From NCBI GenBank assembly GCA_964019055.1, contig OZ025216.1, positions 11,673,914 through 11,737,913 on the forward strand: 64,000 nucleotides of DNA, given 5' to 3'. Source of the stretch: Anthopleura xanthogrammica. Its lineage: Eukaryota > Cnidaria > Anthozoa > Actiniaria > Actiniidae. Below the pieces are notes generated by a model. It did not search any database, had not been told where the DNA came from, and worked only from the letters and a program-made list of their open reading frames with translations. Both the position numbers and the translations under genes were made by a program. This document shows positions 1 to 10,667 of the stretch, piece by piece. Positions within the stretch are counted from its first letter, which is position 1. Every line of letters starts with the position of its first letter.

Positions 1-270
1 CTGACCCTAAAAATCACATAATCAATAAAAAATTTTGATTCTGTTGCGATTTCATTATTTTTTTGACGATCAAAGTTGGTAAAAATGCGTGTTTTGGGCA
101 CCCTTTAGAAACATTTCGGAGCAGTTAGAGGAGAATGGTACCTACCTCGTGTGACGTCATTCACGGGACTTGCTGATCAAGAGTTTAAAAAAAAACCAAT
201 AAAACTAGTCCCAGGCTCCCAAGGTCCCTCGGCTTTTTACTTCGTTTTACCAACTTTGACCGTCAAAAAA
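1..270 (+). mobile_element. Left part of a MITE (family M1)
   Basis: The window opens on a terminal repeat, CTGACCCTAAAAATCAC. Its reverse complement ends the related copy at 10366. The internal part (about 70-260) is nearly identical to 10105-10305. This copy has the left end but no right end: it runs directly into PARP-derived sequence near 270. Confidence 0.7.
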
Positions 271-892
271 AACAAACAGAGAGTGCCTTTTGGGGGATTA
301 GTTGATCTTTATGATGTCTTGACAAAAATCCTTCGCACCCTTCCATCACCCAATCACAAGGCGCGATACATAGTGACCGGTACCTTATTTACTATTTCAA
401 ATTTGTTTTTGAAGTTAGGAAATGACACGAAAACTTCAAACTTATAGTTTCACATTCTTACTTTAGATTAAATTATCAACTCCTCAAGTCTGTATGGCTT
501 ATAACGAAAGAAAATGTTTTGGAAGTGGTCTACAGTGTAAAAAGATCCATGTATGCAAAGATTATGTTTCTAGGAAGAACTGCAACGGTGGCTGCCACGT
601 TCTCCATGAACGTGGGCTCCTGACTCCTGAAACAAAGGAGATTCTCGCCTGGTTGCAAGTGACTACGAATGCCAAGGAGCTGTTGGGGAAGCTATTGATA
701 TGCGACGACGACAAAACGTATAATGGATGTGTTAACGATGACGATGATGATTATGCTGCAGAACTTGAAGTATCTTAGGAGTGGGATGACATAGGATGAA
801 TGGATGGTTAAAATTGGACCTGAGTGGTGAAATAGCTAGCATAGCAGATGACATAGGATGGACAGAGAGAATCAAGGGTGGCGCCAAATGTT

Positions 893-1005
893 GGCCAAAT
901 ATTGGTCCAAATGTTGGTCCAAATGTTGGGTCAAATGTTGGGTCAAAATATTTGGTCAGTGTTGGGTCAAATGTTGGGTCAAATGTTGGTCCAAATGTTT
1001 GTCAG
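893..1005. repeat. Short minisatellite, ~12-bp unit
   Basis: Tandem copies of a GGTCCAAATGTT-like unit. A shorter, more degenerate counterpart lies at 14627-14730 in gene A intron 2, so the array predates or accompanied the duplication and has changed length since. Confidence 0.8.
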
Positions 1006-1114
1006 AGCCTTTGCTGAGAGTGAATGAGGTGTTCATGAGCAGTTTTGAATTGTGCCCGGAAGTGTGACGAATTTGGAAATTAACGTATATAGCCTCCTGG
1101 CAGCAAGTCAGAAT

Positions 1115-1199
1115 GCAGCTCAATTTGGAGGACAAAGCAATAGGTTTCCAATTCTCAGGAGATTGAAATTCTTTTGTTTTGTCCCCCAAATTAAGCTGC
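1115..1199. mobile_element. Hairpin MITE (family M2), copy 1
   Basis: A near-palindrome starting GCAGCTCAATTTGGAGGAC and ending with its inverted counterpart. Relatives lie at 15177-15270, 21185-22149 (interrupted) and 35873-35988. Confidence 0.75.
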
Positions 1200-1213
1200 T
1201 TTATACAATATCT

Positions 1214-1435
1214 TGGCTATTCTTAAAGTAAAGTAAAAGTAAATCTTTATTCGTTCATAAAACATACATTACGAACGTTACAGGGAAATATTATACTTAA
1301 AGTGTAAGCGATTTATAAAGCTGTCTTTGAAACGTTCTGTCCTCACTTTAGGCATATAGCTAGATACACTCCTAAGATCATACTTAACGGACTTTTTCTT
1401 AGGGATCCTTTCCCTTAAAGGATGTCTTTGATTAT
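1214..1435 (-). mobile_element. 3' end of a non-LTR retrotransposon (LINE), minus strand
   Basis: The minus strand reads an ORF tail (1278-1430) containing YDLRS, then PKVRTERFKDSFINR, and a stop, followed by an A-rich TAAAG repeat tail at 1225-1245. The pattern resembles the extreme C-terminus of LINE reverse transcriptase proteins. The segment is absent from the homologous place in gene A (about 15290), which fits an insertion into the pseudogene. Confidence 0.55.
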
Positions 1436-1840
1436 AGCTCCTTGTGGAGCATAACGCGAGGCACAGAACTTTCCATCTTGGTCCAACCATGGCAACACTT
1501 TCTGATTCCTTCCAACTCCGCGCATGCAGCAGTATCACTCGCGGTATATAAAAACAAAAATTTTCGATCGACGAGAAATTTTTCAGAGCTTTAGTTCCAT
1601 ATAACTTCAGTTAATTAAATTATCTCTGAAGAATTGTAAAGCCCAATCACAGATCTTAACGATTTGAACTTTGAACCAGATTCAGGGTTAAGTCAAGCAT
1701 CGGAAGCTCAAGCCTTGTGGGATATATTTTCCCAGGACCAACTCTACAGCTACGACAGTTCTCAGGATAAAGATCTTGATTCTACTTCCGACCCAGATGA
1801 CAGCTGTCAATCAAATGAACCATAAAATGCCTTAGTTAAT

Positions 1841-2505
1841 TTTTACCGTGGGGTTCTAGCTTATGTACAGCCAGAGATATTCGAGATTTTCTTCAGTTTA
1901 TCCTTCTTGCATCCGCAAAACCAAATCCGAATACAAGGCAATGTATAGCTGTCAAACTGGATTTTTTGTAATTTTTTTTTCCACTCGATATTTACTCCAA
2001 AACTTGATTTTCTTAGTCGTTTTCGATACCATAATGACTTTCAAGAAGTGATTTTGAGATGCAAAAGAAAGAAGTTTGATTTTTCACTAACTCTCTGGAG
2101 GCTCTTCCTGAGGTGTGTACAGCTCTACAAGAAATATGATACACAAGGCTCGTAGGGTCCGCCAGAACAGGTCTCAATTCTACTTCCCTGCGCGTGATAT
2201 CACCAAACTATCTCTCTAGATAGGTTACCAGAGGTTCAAAAAGGATAAAACTTTTTACCGTGGGGTTCTAGCTTATGTAGAGCCAGATTTATTCGAGATT
2301 TTCATCAGCTTATCCTTCTTGCACCCGCAACACCAAATCCAAATACAAGGCAATGTATAGCTGTCAAAGTGGATTTTTTGACTTTTTTTTTGTCACTCGA
2401 TATTTACTGCAAAACTTGATTTTCTTAGCCGTTTTCAATAGCATAATGATATTTAAGAAGTGATTCTGAGGTGCAAAAGAAAGAAGATTGATTTTTCACT
2501 ATCCC
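1841..2505. repeat. ~410-bp repeat, copies 1 and 2 (tandem)
   Basis: A unit beginning TTTTTACCGTGGGGTTCTAG runs 1841-2250 and restarts at 2251, breaking off near 2505. A further copy lies at 3202-3655. Copies differ by scattered substitutions. No coding potential beyond short shadow ORFs. Confidence 0.85.
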
Positions 2506-2507
2506 TA

Positions 2508-2672
2508 TGTTTAAAATTTATATATATTTCTTCTATTTTTTCTTCATAGCAAGGGATGCTTGTAAGTGGGTGGGTTCGTATTAATTTTTAGGGGGGGGGG
2601 GTTAGGTAATTTACCTAGTAGGGGACCCTATGTCCTGTTGTAATTTACCGGCCTTTGGGCGAATCTTTAAAT
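2508..2672 (+). mobile_element. Possible LINE 3' UTR tail
   Basis: Ends in a T-rich, poly-G-interrupted segment, then a short 3'-UTR-like stretch ending in (AAAT)n repeats at 2667-2690, the kind of tail many LINEs carry. It interrupts the 410-bp repeat. Family assignment is inference. Confidence 0.35.
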
Positions 2673-3193
2673 AAATAAATAAATAAATAAATGAATGAAT
2701 GAATGAATGAATGAATGAATGAATGAATGAATGAATGAATGAATGAATGAATGAATGAATGAATGAATGAATGAATGAATGAATGAATGAATGAATGAAT
2801 GAATGAATGAATGAATGAAAGAATGAATGAATGAATGAATGAATGAATGAATGAATGAATGAATGAATGAATGAATGAATGAATGAATGAATGAATGAAT
2901 GAATGAATGAATGAATGAATGAATGAATGAATGAATGAATGAATGAATGAATGAATGAATGAATGAATGAATGAATGAATGAATGAATGAATGAATGAAT
3001 GAATGAATGAATGAATGAATGAATGAATGAATGAATGAATGAATGAATGAATGAATGAATGAATGAATGAATGAATGAATGAATGAATGAATGAATGAAT
3101 GAATGAATGAATGAATGAATGAATGAATGAATGAATGAATGAATGAATGAATGAATGAATGAATGAATGAATGAATGAATGAATGAATAAATA
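2673..3193. repeat. (GAAT)n microsatellite, ~520 bp
   Basis: About 125 almost perfect tetranucleotide units, with one visible substitution near 2820. It starts as (AAAT)n. Minus-strand frames read poly-FIHS, which is an artefact of the tetranucleotide. Confidence 0.98.
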
Positions 3194-3201
3194 AAATAAA
3201 T

Positions 3202-3655
3202 CCCTCTGGAGGGGATCCCTGTGAACAGCTCTACGAGAAATATGATACACAAGGCTCGTAGGGTCCACCAGAACAGGTCTCAATTCTACTTTCCTTCGCG
3301 TGACATCACCAAATTATTTCTCTAGATAGGATAGCAGAGGTTCAAAAAGGATAAAACTTTTTACCGTGGGGTTCTAGCTTATGTATAGCCAGAGATATTC
3401 GAGATTTTCTTCAGCTTATCCTTCTTGCACCCACAAAACCAAATCCAAATACAAGGCAATGTATAGTTGTCAAAGTGGATTTTTTGACTTTTTTTTTGTC
3501 ACTCGATATTTACTCCAAAACTTGATTTTCTTAGTCGTTTTCGATAGCATAATGACTTTCAAGAAGTGATTTTGAGGTGCAAAAGAAAGAAGATTGATTT
3601 TTCACTAACCCTCTGGAGGGTCTCCCTGTGTACAGATCTACAAGAAATATATAAC
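3202..3655. repeat. ~410-bp repeat, copy 3
   Basis: Matches 2090-2505 and beyond, including the same TTTTTACCGTGGGG segment at 3359. The (GAAT)n tract and putative LINE tail separate it from copies 1 and 2. Confidence 0.85.
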
Positions 3656-4141
3656 TATTTAAACCAGCGACAGATTGTGGCTATTTCACTGTCTTGAAAA
3701 TTTTATAATTCAGGTCATATTATTTTTTTAGATTTAGCTTATTTCAGGATTTAAAGTATCTATCACTATCCTTTGGTTGGTTTTCACAACTGCCCAGTAT
3801 AGATGAAAAAGGTGACTTTTGTTTGATAAAAAGGGTAGGATTTTTCATTAATTTTGCTTCAACACATTTCCTAAATCTTCTGAATTTTTTTCTTGTCTTT
3901 CTACTGTTCTTGAAAAGTAGAGAGTAGAAAAAGTGTACGTTTTGTTTTCAGAAATTCACATGAAATCGGAAAGCTGAAAAAAGTATACCTTTATTTTAAA
4001 AATTCTCCGAAAGCAAAAAAGCTGAGAAAGGTGCAACCTTTTTTTTTTTCAGACAATCTCATTGTCTCGAAATCTTAAAGGCCTCACTAAACCTTCTCAC
4101 TGACATAGACACTACTTCCATAATCCGGTTCGATGTTACCT
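3656..4141. other. AT-rich intergenic stretch
   Basis: No gene seen. It contains loose internal repeats around 3900-4040 (variants of GAAAGCTGAAAAAAGT) and a poly-T run. Confidence 0.6.
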
Positions 4142-4493
4142 TTAAAGGGGCACTTGGATGAAAACGCCCCCATTTTCGAAATTCCGAATAATTCAAATAT
4201 TTGAGGATAATATTACTCAATTATGATCAGGAAAACCAGATTTGCAAAAATCTTAGCCTGGGAGGTACTTGCAGTTGAGAAATTTTGGTTCAAAAACTAA
4301 AAGAACAATATGGTTGAGTAAATGACGTCATTTACTCACAATTTAGATGCTGAAAAAATGAACAATTTTTACCCACCACTTTAAACTGTGAAGAAAATAT
4401 GTTGCTTGGATACTATTAGAGCCATATAGATAGGTTTAACCAAGTTTAAGTCATTTCCAATTTTCATCGATTTTCGTCCAAGTGCCCCTTTAA
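4142..4493. mobile_element. MITE with TTAAAGGGGCACTTGGATG inverted ends
   Basis: The left end TTAAAGGGGCACTTGGATG and the reverse-complement right end (GTCCAAGTGCCCCTTTAA) enclose about 350 bp with no ORF. Confidence 0.75.
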
Positions 4494-4676
4494 GCTGAGC
4501 TTAGTAAATAAATGTAAAACGTATTTTCACTTTTTGATGTTCCGAAACTACTAAAATCACAATTGTCAGTTTTTACTGCTTCTGGTCTCCCCTTTCAATA
4601 AAGTCTCATTTGTGATATTATAATTTAATTTAGTTTTTTTCTATCATTGAGAGGACCTTTTAATCCCATTAAGGTG

Positions 4677-5258
4677 ACTGACTACTTTTGAACGTTCAAT
4701 TTGAGCCCACGATGTGTACGCGCACAAAAATCGCTCAAAACCGCATAACAACCTTCAACATTTTATTGAGGAACCATACACGTTTTGAACTTCAACAGGG
4801 CAAAACTGACTCCGAATTTTGCACGGGACTCTATAGTTTGAGAAAAACGTAATTATTAGAACTTATAAAAAAAGCGTTTTATGTGATTTTATTGTTGTCG
4901 TTTGAGTACGATTTTTGGTTGATTGAGCTAACAAGAAGCTAAATTTTTAGCTTCTTTTTAAAACTTTCTTCAAATATTTTTATTTAGTCTTCAAAAATAA
5001 TGTTTAAAGTAGATGTCCTGAGAAAATTGCTTCCAGAGCTTCTTTAATTTTTGAGTTATGAATTTTTGTGTGCAAAGCTTGATTTCCGCCATTTTCCTTT
5101 CGAAAACTTGTCAAGATGGTCATATTCAAAATTCATTATCTCGAAAACGAGCTCGGGACACCCCATTTTTCTTTTCATTTTTGGAATCAGCGTTAAATTC
5201 TGTGTAAAATCTCTTTCTAAGAACATTTTGTAATTATTCCTTGCTAAAGTAGTCAGTT
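4677..5258. mobile_element. Possible element with ACTGACTACTTT ends
   Basis: Short inverted ends, ACTGACTACTTT at 4677 and AAAGTAGTCAGT at 5246-5257, enclose about 580 bp without convincing coding potential. The inverted repeat is short, so confidence is limited. Confidence 0.4.
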
Positions 5259-6384
5259 TTAGAATATAAAGTCATACTCACGAGACCTGTTGGTATGCAT
5301 TTGTTTGCTACGTTTTTCTTTGTTCCTCTCCCAAGAGACAATGAATCTTTGATATACGACATAGTTTGTTAGCCTTGAAATAAAAGAAATGAATTTTAAA
5401 TGAAATGTTCTGTTCATCAAGAACATGGCATGTTCTGTCCCCCGAGACTTAAGAATTTTAATCGAGACTTGTAAAGTCAGTGGTAATTACTGAGGAGACC
5501 ATGACAAGCAGCTAAGGTTTTTGTCGACAACTTTCGATATAATTTCAAGAGAAAATTGTGAGTAAGCTTTTTGAGTTTTGCTTAAGACACGTGTCTGATA
5601 AAATGTTAATATATATATTTATTTCGAATTACAGTTTGACTAGATGTAAGAGCGAATGTAAACGACCGTAGTATGTCCATAACAGTGTCCAAAATGCTAC
5701 TCCAATGCCATGTGTATACGCCGGTAAGAAACCAAAATTTATCTAAATTAGTAATACGTCGAAGAACGCGAATATTTGCCGTTTAAATGCTGAATATTGG
5801 CAAGACGTGATCCAGAATCGACTCAAAAAAATCATAGAAATGCATAATTGAGCGAAATATATCGTCAAAATCACATCGCTACACTTGACGAACAGTGTCT
5901 GTAACAGTGTCTGTCAAAGAGATATATATTAAGTCACTAGCTGTTAAGATTTACTTGTAATGAAGGTTGTTATAATGTACAGCTAATTCAATTTACTGGG
6001 CTGGGAACACAGGAAGTTCCCAATTTTTTAGTACGAGGGATACTCCACCACGATACTCGCTCAATATTGATGTAAATGACCTGAAACTTCACAGAGACTC
6101 AAAGGAAAATTCTAGACATAAGTTAGAACATTTACTTGTATGATTTATTGAATTTTAATTTTTTTCTAAGGATCGCCATACATTGCCTTATAAGTCTGAT
6201 ATGATACCACAGAAACCCAGCTTGGGATACCTGTGCTGGGAATAAAGCAGGGACTTGCCGAGCCCTCTCCGATGTATTGGTTCGGTTAAGCTTCTGATTC
6301 AAGTTTGGTTTTTCGACTTGTTCTTTACGAGTTGTTTCAAGTTTTCTTCACTTTTCTTCACCTTCGACTGAACCGTCATATCTG
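5259..6384. other. Intergenic stretch, no gene seen
   Basis: AT-rich, with small scattered ORFs only. A repeated CAGTGTCTGT-like phrase appears around 5890-5915. Nothing recognisable. Confidence 0.6.
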
Positions 6385-6716
6385 CTCACCGCTTACATGA
6401 TCTCATCTTTAATCACAATGCCTCTTTTGTCTATAACATTAATACGGAAAACCTATCTAAAATATTTCACAACTTCTTTGAACCCATTAGTGAAAGACAT
6501 AGCTACAGAACTAGACTTGCCTCAAAATCGTCATTTTCTCTTCCGAAAGTTCGGACGAATTATGGAAAATTTAATATTAGATTTGCTGGTGCTAAGGCTT
6601 GGAATTCAGTAGATGAGAATATAAAAAAGGCCTCCAGCATTTCGAAATTTAAAGATTTATTACACGACTACTTTGAGTTTAAACGTTTTAGACATATAAA
6701 CGGTTTAGGTATATAG
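6385..6716 (+). pseudogene. LINE reverse-transcriptase C-terminal remnant
   Basis: In the frame ending at the TAG at 6714-6716 the sequence reads ...RHSYRTRLASKSSFSLPKV, then RTNYGKFNIRFAGAKAWNSV and SISKFKDLLHDYF. This is the conserved C-terminal pattern of CR1/Jockey-type LINE ORF2 proteins (HxYxTR, PxxRTxxGK, FxGxxxWN). No upstream RT domain is present, so it is a 5'-truncated dead copy. The (TAAA)-rich stretch near 7530-7563 may be its 3' end, with a hairpin MITE inserted in between. Confidence 0.75.
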
Positions 6717-6820
6717 TTTCGGCAGAACTCAGCTATCGTCAGAATTTAACGAAGTGAGATGGCAAGAGCTCTGCCAAATCCGACACGTCTAAGTTTAAAC
6801 TCGAATTTGTCGTTTTATGA

Positions 6821-6930
6821 TGTAATATATACAATATGAGTGGCCGTGTTGTATCAGATATACAACCACAAGCCGAAGGCGAGTGATTGTATATCTGATA
6901 CAACACGGATACAAATATTGTATATTACTT
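6821..6930. mobile_element. Palindromic MITE
   Basis: GTAATATATACAATATGAG ... GTGTTGTATCAGATATACAA is mirrored by TTGTATATCTGATACAACAC ... ATATTGTATATTAC. It can fold into a ~50-bp stem with a small loop. A stray TGTATCAGATATACAAC also occurs at 7037. Confidence 0.75.
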
Positions 6931-7569
6931 ATGAAACGTCTAGGTGTATACATTCATGTTCTACTAAAATTTTAAAGATAAAATTGAATTTGGCTGAGAA
7001 AATTGGAGTTAACGTTTATGCAAATCAGGACGATTTTGTATCAGATATACAACCTCCTCCACGGACAATGATTTCTATTGTGTTTTCCTCATTAATTATT
7101 CATGAGTTTTATAATTTAATATCAAGATGTTAACTGAAGTTTATGCGTTTAAAACCACTGGGGAAACTGCTGCAATGGTGATTGGTTCGATATTGTCTGA
7201 TTCGGAACCGGCTCTAAATTCGTGTTCTTTTTCAAGTTATTCGTGTTAACAATAATTATATACAGCCGGTCTTGTAGATGTTGTCCGCCTGGAGGCGACA
7301 TGTCCAATATATGTATTGGAGGTGTCTATTTCGGGTGGACGGCTTTTGCAGGATAAGCTGTATATAATAAATATATATTCGATTTCATGTTTTAATGTGA
7401 TTGTATTGTGTAAATGTTTGAGATTTGTCCTAGTTTTATATATATATATAGTAGTTGAGGGGTATGTTAATTTATGAGAATTAAGTTTCTCTCTCACATA
7501 ACCCTTTTTGATATGTATTCATTTACTTATTTAATAAAGTTGTTATAAATAAATAAAATAAATAAGTTT
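6931..7569. other. Intergenic, possible LINE 3' UTR
   Basis: No gene seen. Contains (TA)n near 7440 and (TAAA)-rich sequence at 7537-7563. Confidence 0.4.
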
Positions 7570-7922
7570 GCTTTCAAGTTATTCGTGTTTTTTAACAAGT
7601 TTGGTGTCGTATTTGTCTAGTCTGTTGTGTTTAACATGAAACAATATTTCGAGCGATGTTTTCAATTATCAACCATTCGAAGAACTTCAAGTTTCATATC
7701 AAGAAGGGAGATAATCAATTTTGATCAGGAAAACACTGATTCCAAACACCAGTCTACCGATCGCAGTTCCAGTGAAGTCGGACTATGATCAAAACTGATA
7801 ATCTCTTAATATAAAAAACGAAGTTTTTGGAATGATTGATTACAACACAGCACTCGAAATCATGATATCGTTAGACAATATAACAAAACTTGCTAAAAAA
7901 CACTCAAAACTAACAAGAAAGC
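7570..7922. mobile_element. Long-TIR MITE (~350 bp)
   Basis: GCTTTCAAGTTATTCGTG at the left is mirrored, with divergence, by CTCAAAACTAACAAGAAAGC at the right. The inverted similarity continues inward for ~150 bp on each side to the GATCAAAACTGATAATCTC arm. No ORF. Confidence 0.7.
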
Positions 7923-8500
7923 ACGAAATATCTTGATCACAAAAGTTTGTAACTTGTAATTTTGTCACGTTTTGGCTAGCATCAAATCTCATCCAATTAA
8001 AAACTGAACAATAATGATATTTTTTCTCAGTCGCTGCAAGATTAAACAGATTTCAAAACTTTTTTATTTACCTCCTGTGCGCCTCCAATTTAAAACCCTT
8101 TCAAACCGAGCCGCGTTTGTCAGGTGAATCCTACTGTGATGTATGGGCGTTAAATTTCACTCGCTGTTGATCTTATTAAAATAAGCCTAAATACGACGGC
8201 TAATCGGATTTTCAAGCACTTCGAAAACGAACTTGAGGGTCTTACATCTCAGCTACTTCTGACGCAACTGATCTTGAAACTTGGCAAAAACAGGTAAAGT
8301 GGATTTTTTTGTAGATTGAAGTAACCTTGTTAGAGGGGGCTTGTCGACCAACGGCGTTGTGCCACAAGTTTTGGCTAAATGTTTCTAAGCTTTGTGAAAA
8401 ACTTGGACGGAATTTTTAATGAAAAGTATAGAATTACTGAATTTCTGGTCGTTTATTTTAAAGATAACTCTTATATTTGCGCTTCAGTTTTAGACATGTC
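7923..8500. other. Intergenic, nothing recognised
   Basis: AT-rich sequence without splice-consistent ORFs or clear repeats. Confidence 0.5.
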
Positions 8501-8514
8501 GGTATCAGTACATC

Positions 8515-8860
8515 CCTCTTGTGTTGTGTTGTGTTGTCATTGTTGTTCTATGTCGTTTTGTGCTGTTCTGTTTTTTTTTGTGTGTGTATATTTAATTGTT
8601 TTGTTTTGTGCTGTGTTGTTTTGTGTGTTGGGTTGTAAGTGTGTTTTGTTGTGCTCTGTTTTCTTTTGTAATCAGCATTGGTAGCTTTTTTGTTTTTCGT
8701 TTTGTGTTGCCTTGTGCTATGGTGTGTTGTCTTGATTGTCGTGTTGTGTTGTCTTGTTCTTTGGTGTGTCGTCTTGTGATGTATATGTGCTGTTCTGTTC
8801 TGTGCTGGGTTGTTCATTGAGTTGTTTTGTCTTGTCTCTTGTCGTACGTGTTGTGTTTTC
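8515..8860. repeat. Low-complexity GTTTT/GTGTT-rich tract
   Basis: Degenerate TGTTGTGTTGTG-type pentanucleotide repeat. ORFs here on both strands are low-complexity shadows. Confidence 0.8.
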
Positions 8861-8958
8861 TTCTCCTCATAAGTTGCCTTGCTCAGTGTTGTTTTAAGCG
8901 TGCTATTAAAATACTTTCTAACTCAAAGATCTCCATGGTTTTAATTTCCAGCCCCATC

Positions 8959-9174
8959 ATGAATCGCTTCATTCTACTCCTGGTAGCTTTGCTGTTCGTT
9001 TCCATACAAGGAAAGCCAAGGTCACCCGTCCCGCAAACCGAACCTCCATTGGGATGCCTGTACGAGGGCAAATGGTACGCTCCAGGGTCAACTATATATG
9101 AGAAGGGATCTGGGATGATGTATGACGCTAAAGGATGCTCTCTAAACGGACATATTTGGCATGCGATGTCCTAG
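8959..9174 (+). CDS. Small secreted peptide, VWC-like fragment
   Basis: A 71-residue ORF whose ATG at 8959 gives a textbook signal peptide: MNRF, then a hydrophobic LLLVALLFVSI core, with a likely cleavage after ...SIQG. An in-frame upstream ATG at 8827 exists, but it would bury the signal peptide. The mature part (~51 residues) begins KPRSPVPQTEPP and contains LGCLYEGKWYAPGSTIYEKG, which resembles the opening of von Willebrand factor C repeats (C-x-Y-x-G-x-x-Y-x-x-G-S), followed by a second Cys in KGCSLNG. A full VWC domain has about ten cysteines, so this is a fragment, a small derived peptide or the first exon of a longer gene. Transcript data would decide. Function unknown. Confidence 0.5.
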   Translation: MNRFILLLVALLFVSIQGKPRSPVPQTEPPLGCLYEGKWYAPGSTIYEKGSGMMYDAKGCSLNGHIWHAMS

Positions 9175-9760
9175 CGTTTCCATAACTGTAGCCGCCAAGT
9201 AGATGACCAACGCTCATATCTAAAACATAGCCTACTTTCCTTAAATTGTTAGTTTTTCAGCTTTTGTTGTCAATGTAAGGTTTGCATCAGTAACTATTAA
9301 AAATGAAGATCTATAAAGTTTCGCGAGACTGTTTATATTACGGCTGGGTGTTTGTCCGGTTGTCACACAGGCTACCCATCATATGACGATGAATTAATCC
9401 CCTTCATGAGAGGGAATTTCATGGTTTAAATTCTTCCAAAATTTGCTCTCTGTAACAGGAATTATCTCATAAGTGGGCAAAAAATTTACGAGGATCGAAC
9501 TCACTGGAATTCTTGCCGTCCAGCTGTGTTAAAAGTCTTCTAGCCCGTTCCACTAATGAGTTTTCGTTTGATACCTAAGCGTTCATGAGCGTGTGAAATG
9601 TGTGATGTTTAATATATGTATCTTGAGTAACGATGCTACAAAACCTTCTCCGGCGCGAATCAAACCTTGGACGTTCTAGATTTTTCCTGAAGTTGTTGCA
9701 CGAGAGCATAGTTATACCTCTATTAACTATTGACGAGAGAAAGTAAAGTGCCCTTAAGGG
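9175..9760. other. Intergenic, nothing recognised
   Basis: No ORF of interest and no clear repeat. Confidence 0.5.
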
Positions 9761-9773
9761 GAAAGGCTATCAG

Positions 9774-10104
9774 CAAAAAAAAAAAAAAAAAAAAAAGGAA
9801 GAAAAGGATACTCTGACAGCAGGGAAAATGCAGACATTAAAGCTGCATCTACATGAGCAATTTTTCCTTGACAAGTATCATCAACAATTTTAATTTCTCG
9901 CTTAATTAGACTGCGATTAGCAAGTTTTCCTTGACAATTTTTTATTGACAATGTTTTCTTGCTCGTGTAGATGATGAACAAGTTTTTCTTGACAAGTTTC
10001 GATCAGCGAAGTAACAGGCTGAGAACCAATCTCATTAATATTCCACATTTTCCTTGTTGTCCGTCTACACGAGCAAATTTCATCCTTAACAATTTTGTCA
10101 AAGT
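9774..10104. repeat. Poly-A run and CTTGACAA-rich irregular repeats
   Basis: A poly-A run at 9774-9796 precedes repeated phrases of the type TTTTTCCTTGACAA / TCTACACGAGCAA in both orientations (9840-10090). Probably a decayed MITE cluster. Confidence 0.5.
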
Positions 10105-10366
10105 TCGTCAAAGTTGGTAAAAATGCGTGTTTTGGGCACCCTTTAGAAACATTGAGCAGTTAGAGGAGAATGGTACCTAGCTCGTGTGACATCATTCACG
10201 GGACTTGCTGATCAAGAGTTAAAAAAACAAAACAATAAAACTAGTCCCAGGCTCCCAAGGTCGCTCGGCTTTTTACTTCGTTTTACCAACTTTGACCGTC
10301 AAAAAAATAATGAAATCGCAACAGAATCAAAACTTTTTTATTGATTATGTGATTTTTAGGGTCAGA
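10105..10366. mobile_element. Right part of MITE family M1
   Basis: Matches 75-265 internally and ends in the inverted terminus (GTGATTTTTAGGGTCAG at 10350-10366). The left terminus is missing, complementing the copy at position 1, which lacks the right terminus. Confidence 0.75.
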
Positions 10367-10667
10367 ACTTTCATATTAAACACAAACTGGCGAACCTTTA
10401 TATGCACTTTAAGTTTTCCAAGAATATATATGGTCACGCGTGAGCTAACTTTCTTGTAAGACAAAATAATTTTGAACTCATATATTTTTATTTTGTCTAA
10501 ACTCAACTTTTTACGTCAACACAAGTCCATCTTGAGTGACAAACTTGTAGAACCGGTTTGAACAACTCTCATGAACTAAATAATTATATTTGGAAATCAC
10601 GATACTATGACATCCATATAGTCCCAAGACCTTGACTATGTTCATCGAAGACTAGTACTAATATAAA

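Larger units (their letters stand above)
271..1837 (+). pseudogene. Mosaic PARP12/ZAP-like pseudogene fragment
   Basis: Positions 271-1650 match 13907-15615 of PARP gene A: end of intron 1, exon 2, then intronic sequence. The exon-2 copy (467-772) still encodes the CCCH segment (MAYNERKC..., open from 494 to 778). A deletion replaces its 3' end and splice donor, giving a premature stop at 776-778. A second deletion removes the whole equivalent of exon 3 (14831-15101). A LINE tail is inserted at about 1214-1435. Positions 1652-1837 then match a different gene, PARP gene B exon 1 (about 20450-20635), with indels that break the frame. No promoter, wHTH, WWE or catalytic exons are present. The near identity of the exon-2 copy to its source suggests a recent origin. 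It is almost certainly non-functional as a protein gene. Confidence 0.85.

Noticed and set aside
2611..3283. Open frames of 212-213 codons, poly-FIHS
   Set aside because: They are translations of a tetranucleotide microsatellite; no gene features.
8379..8820. Cys/Val-rich frames on both strands
   Set aside because: Low-complexity TGTTTTG repeat; the opposite strand is equally open.
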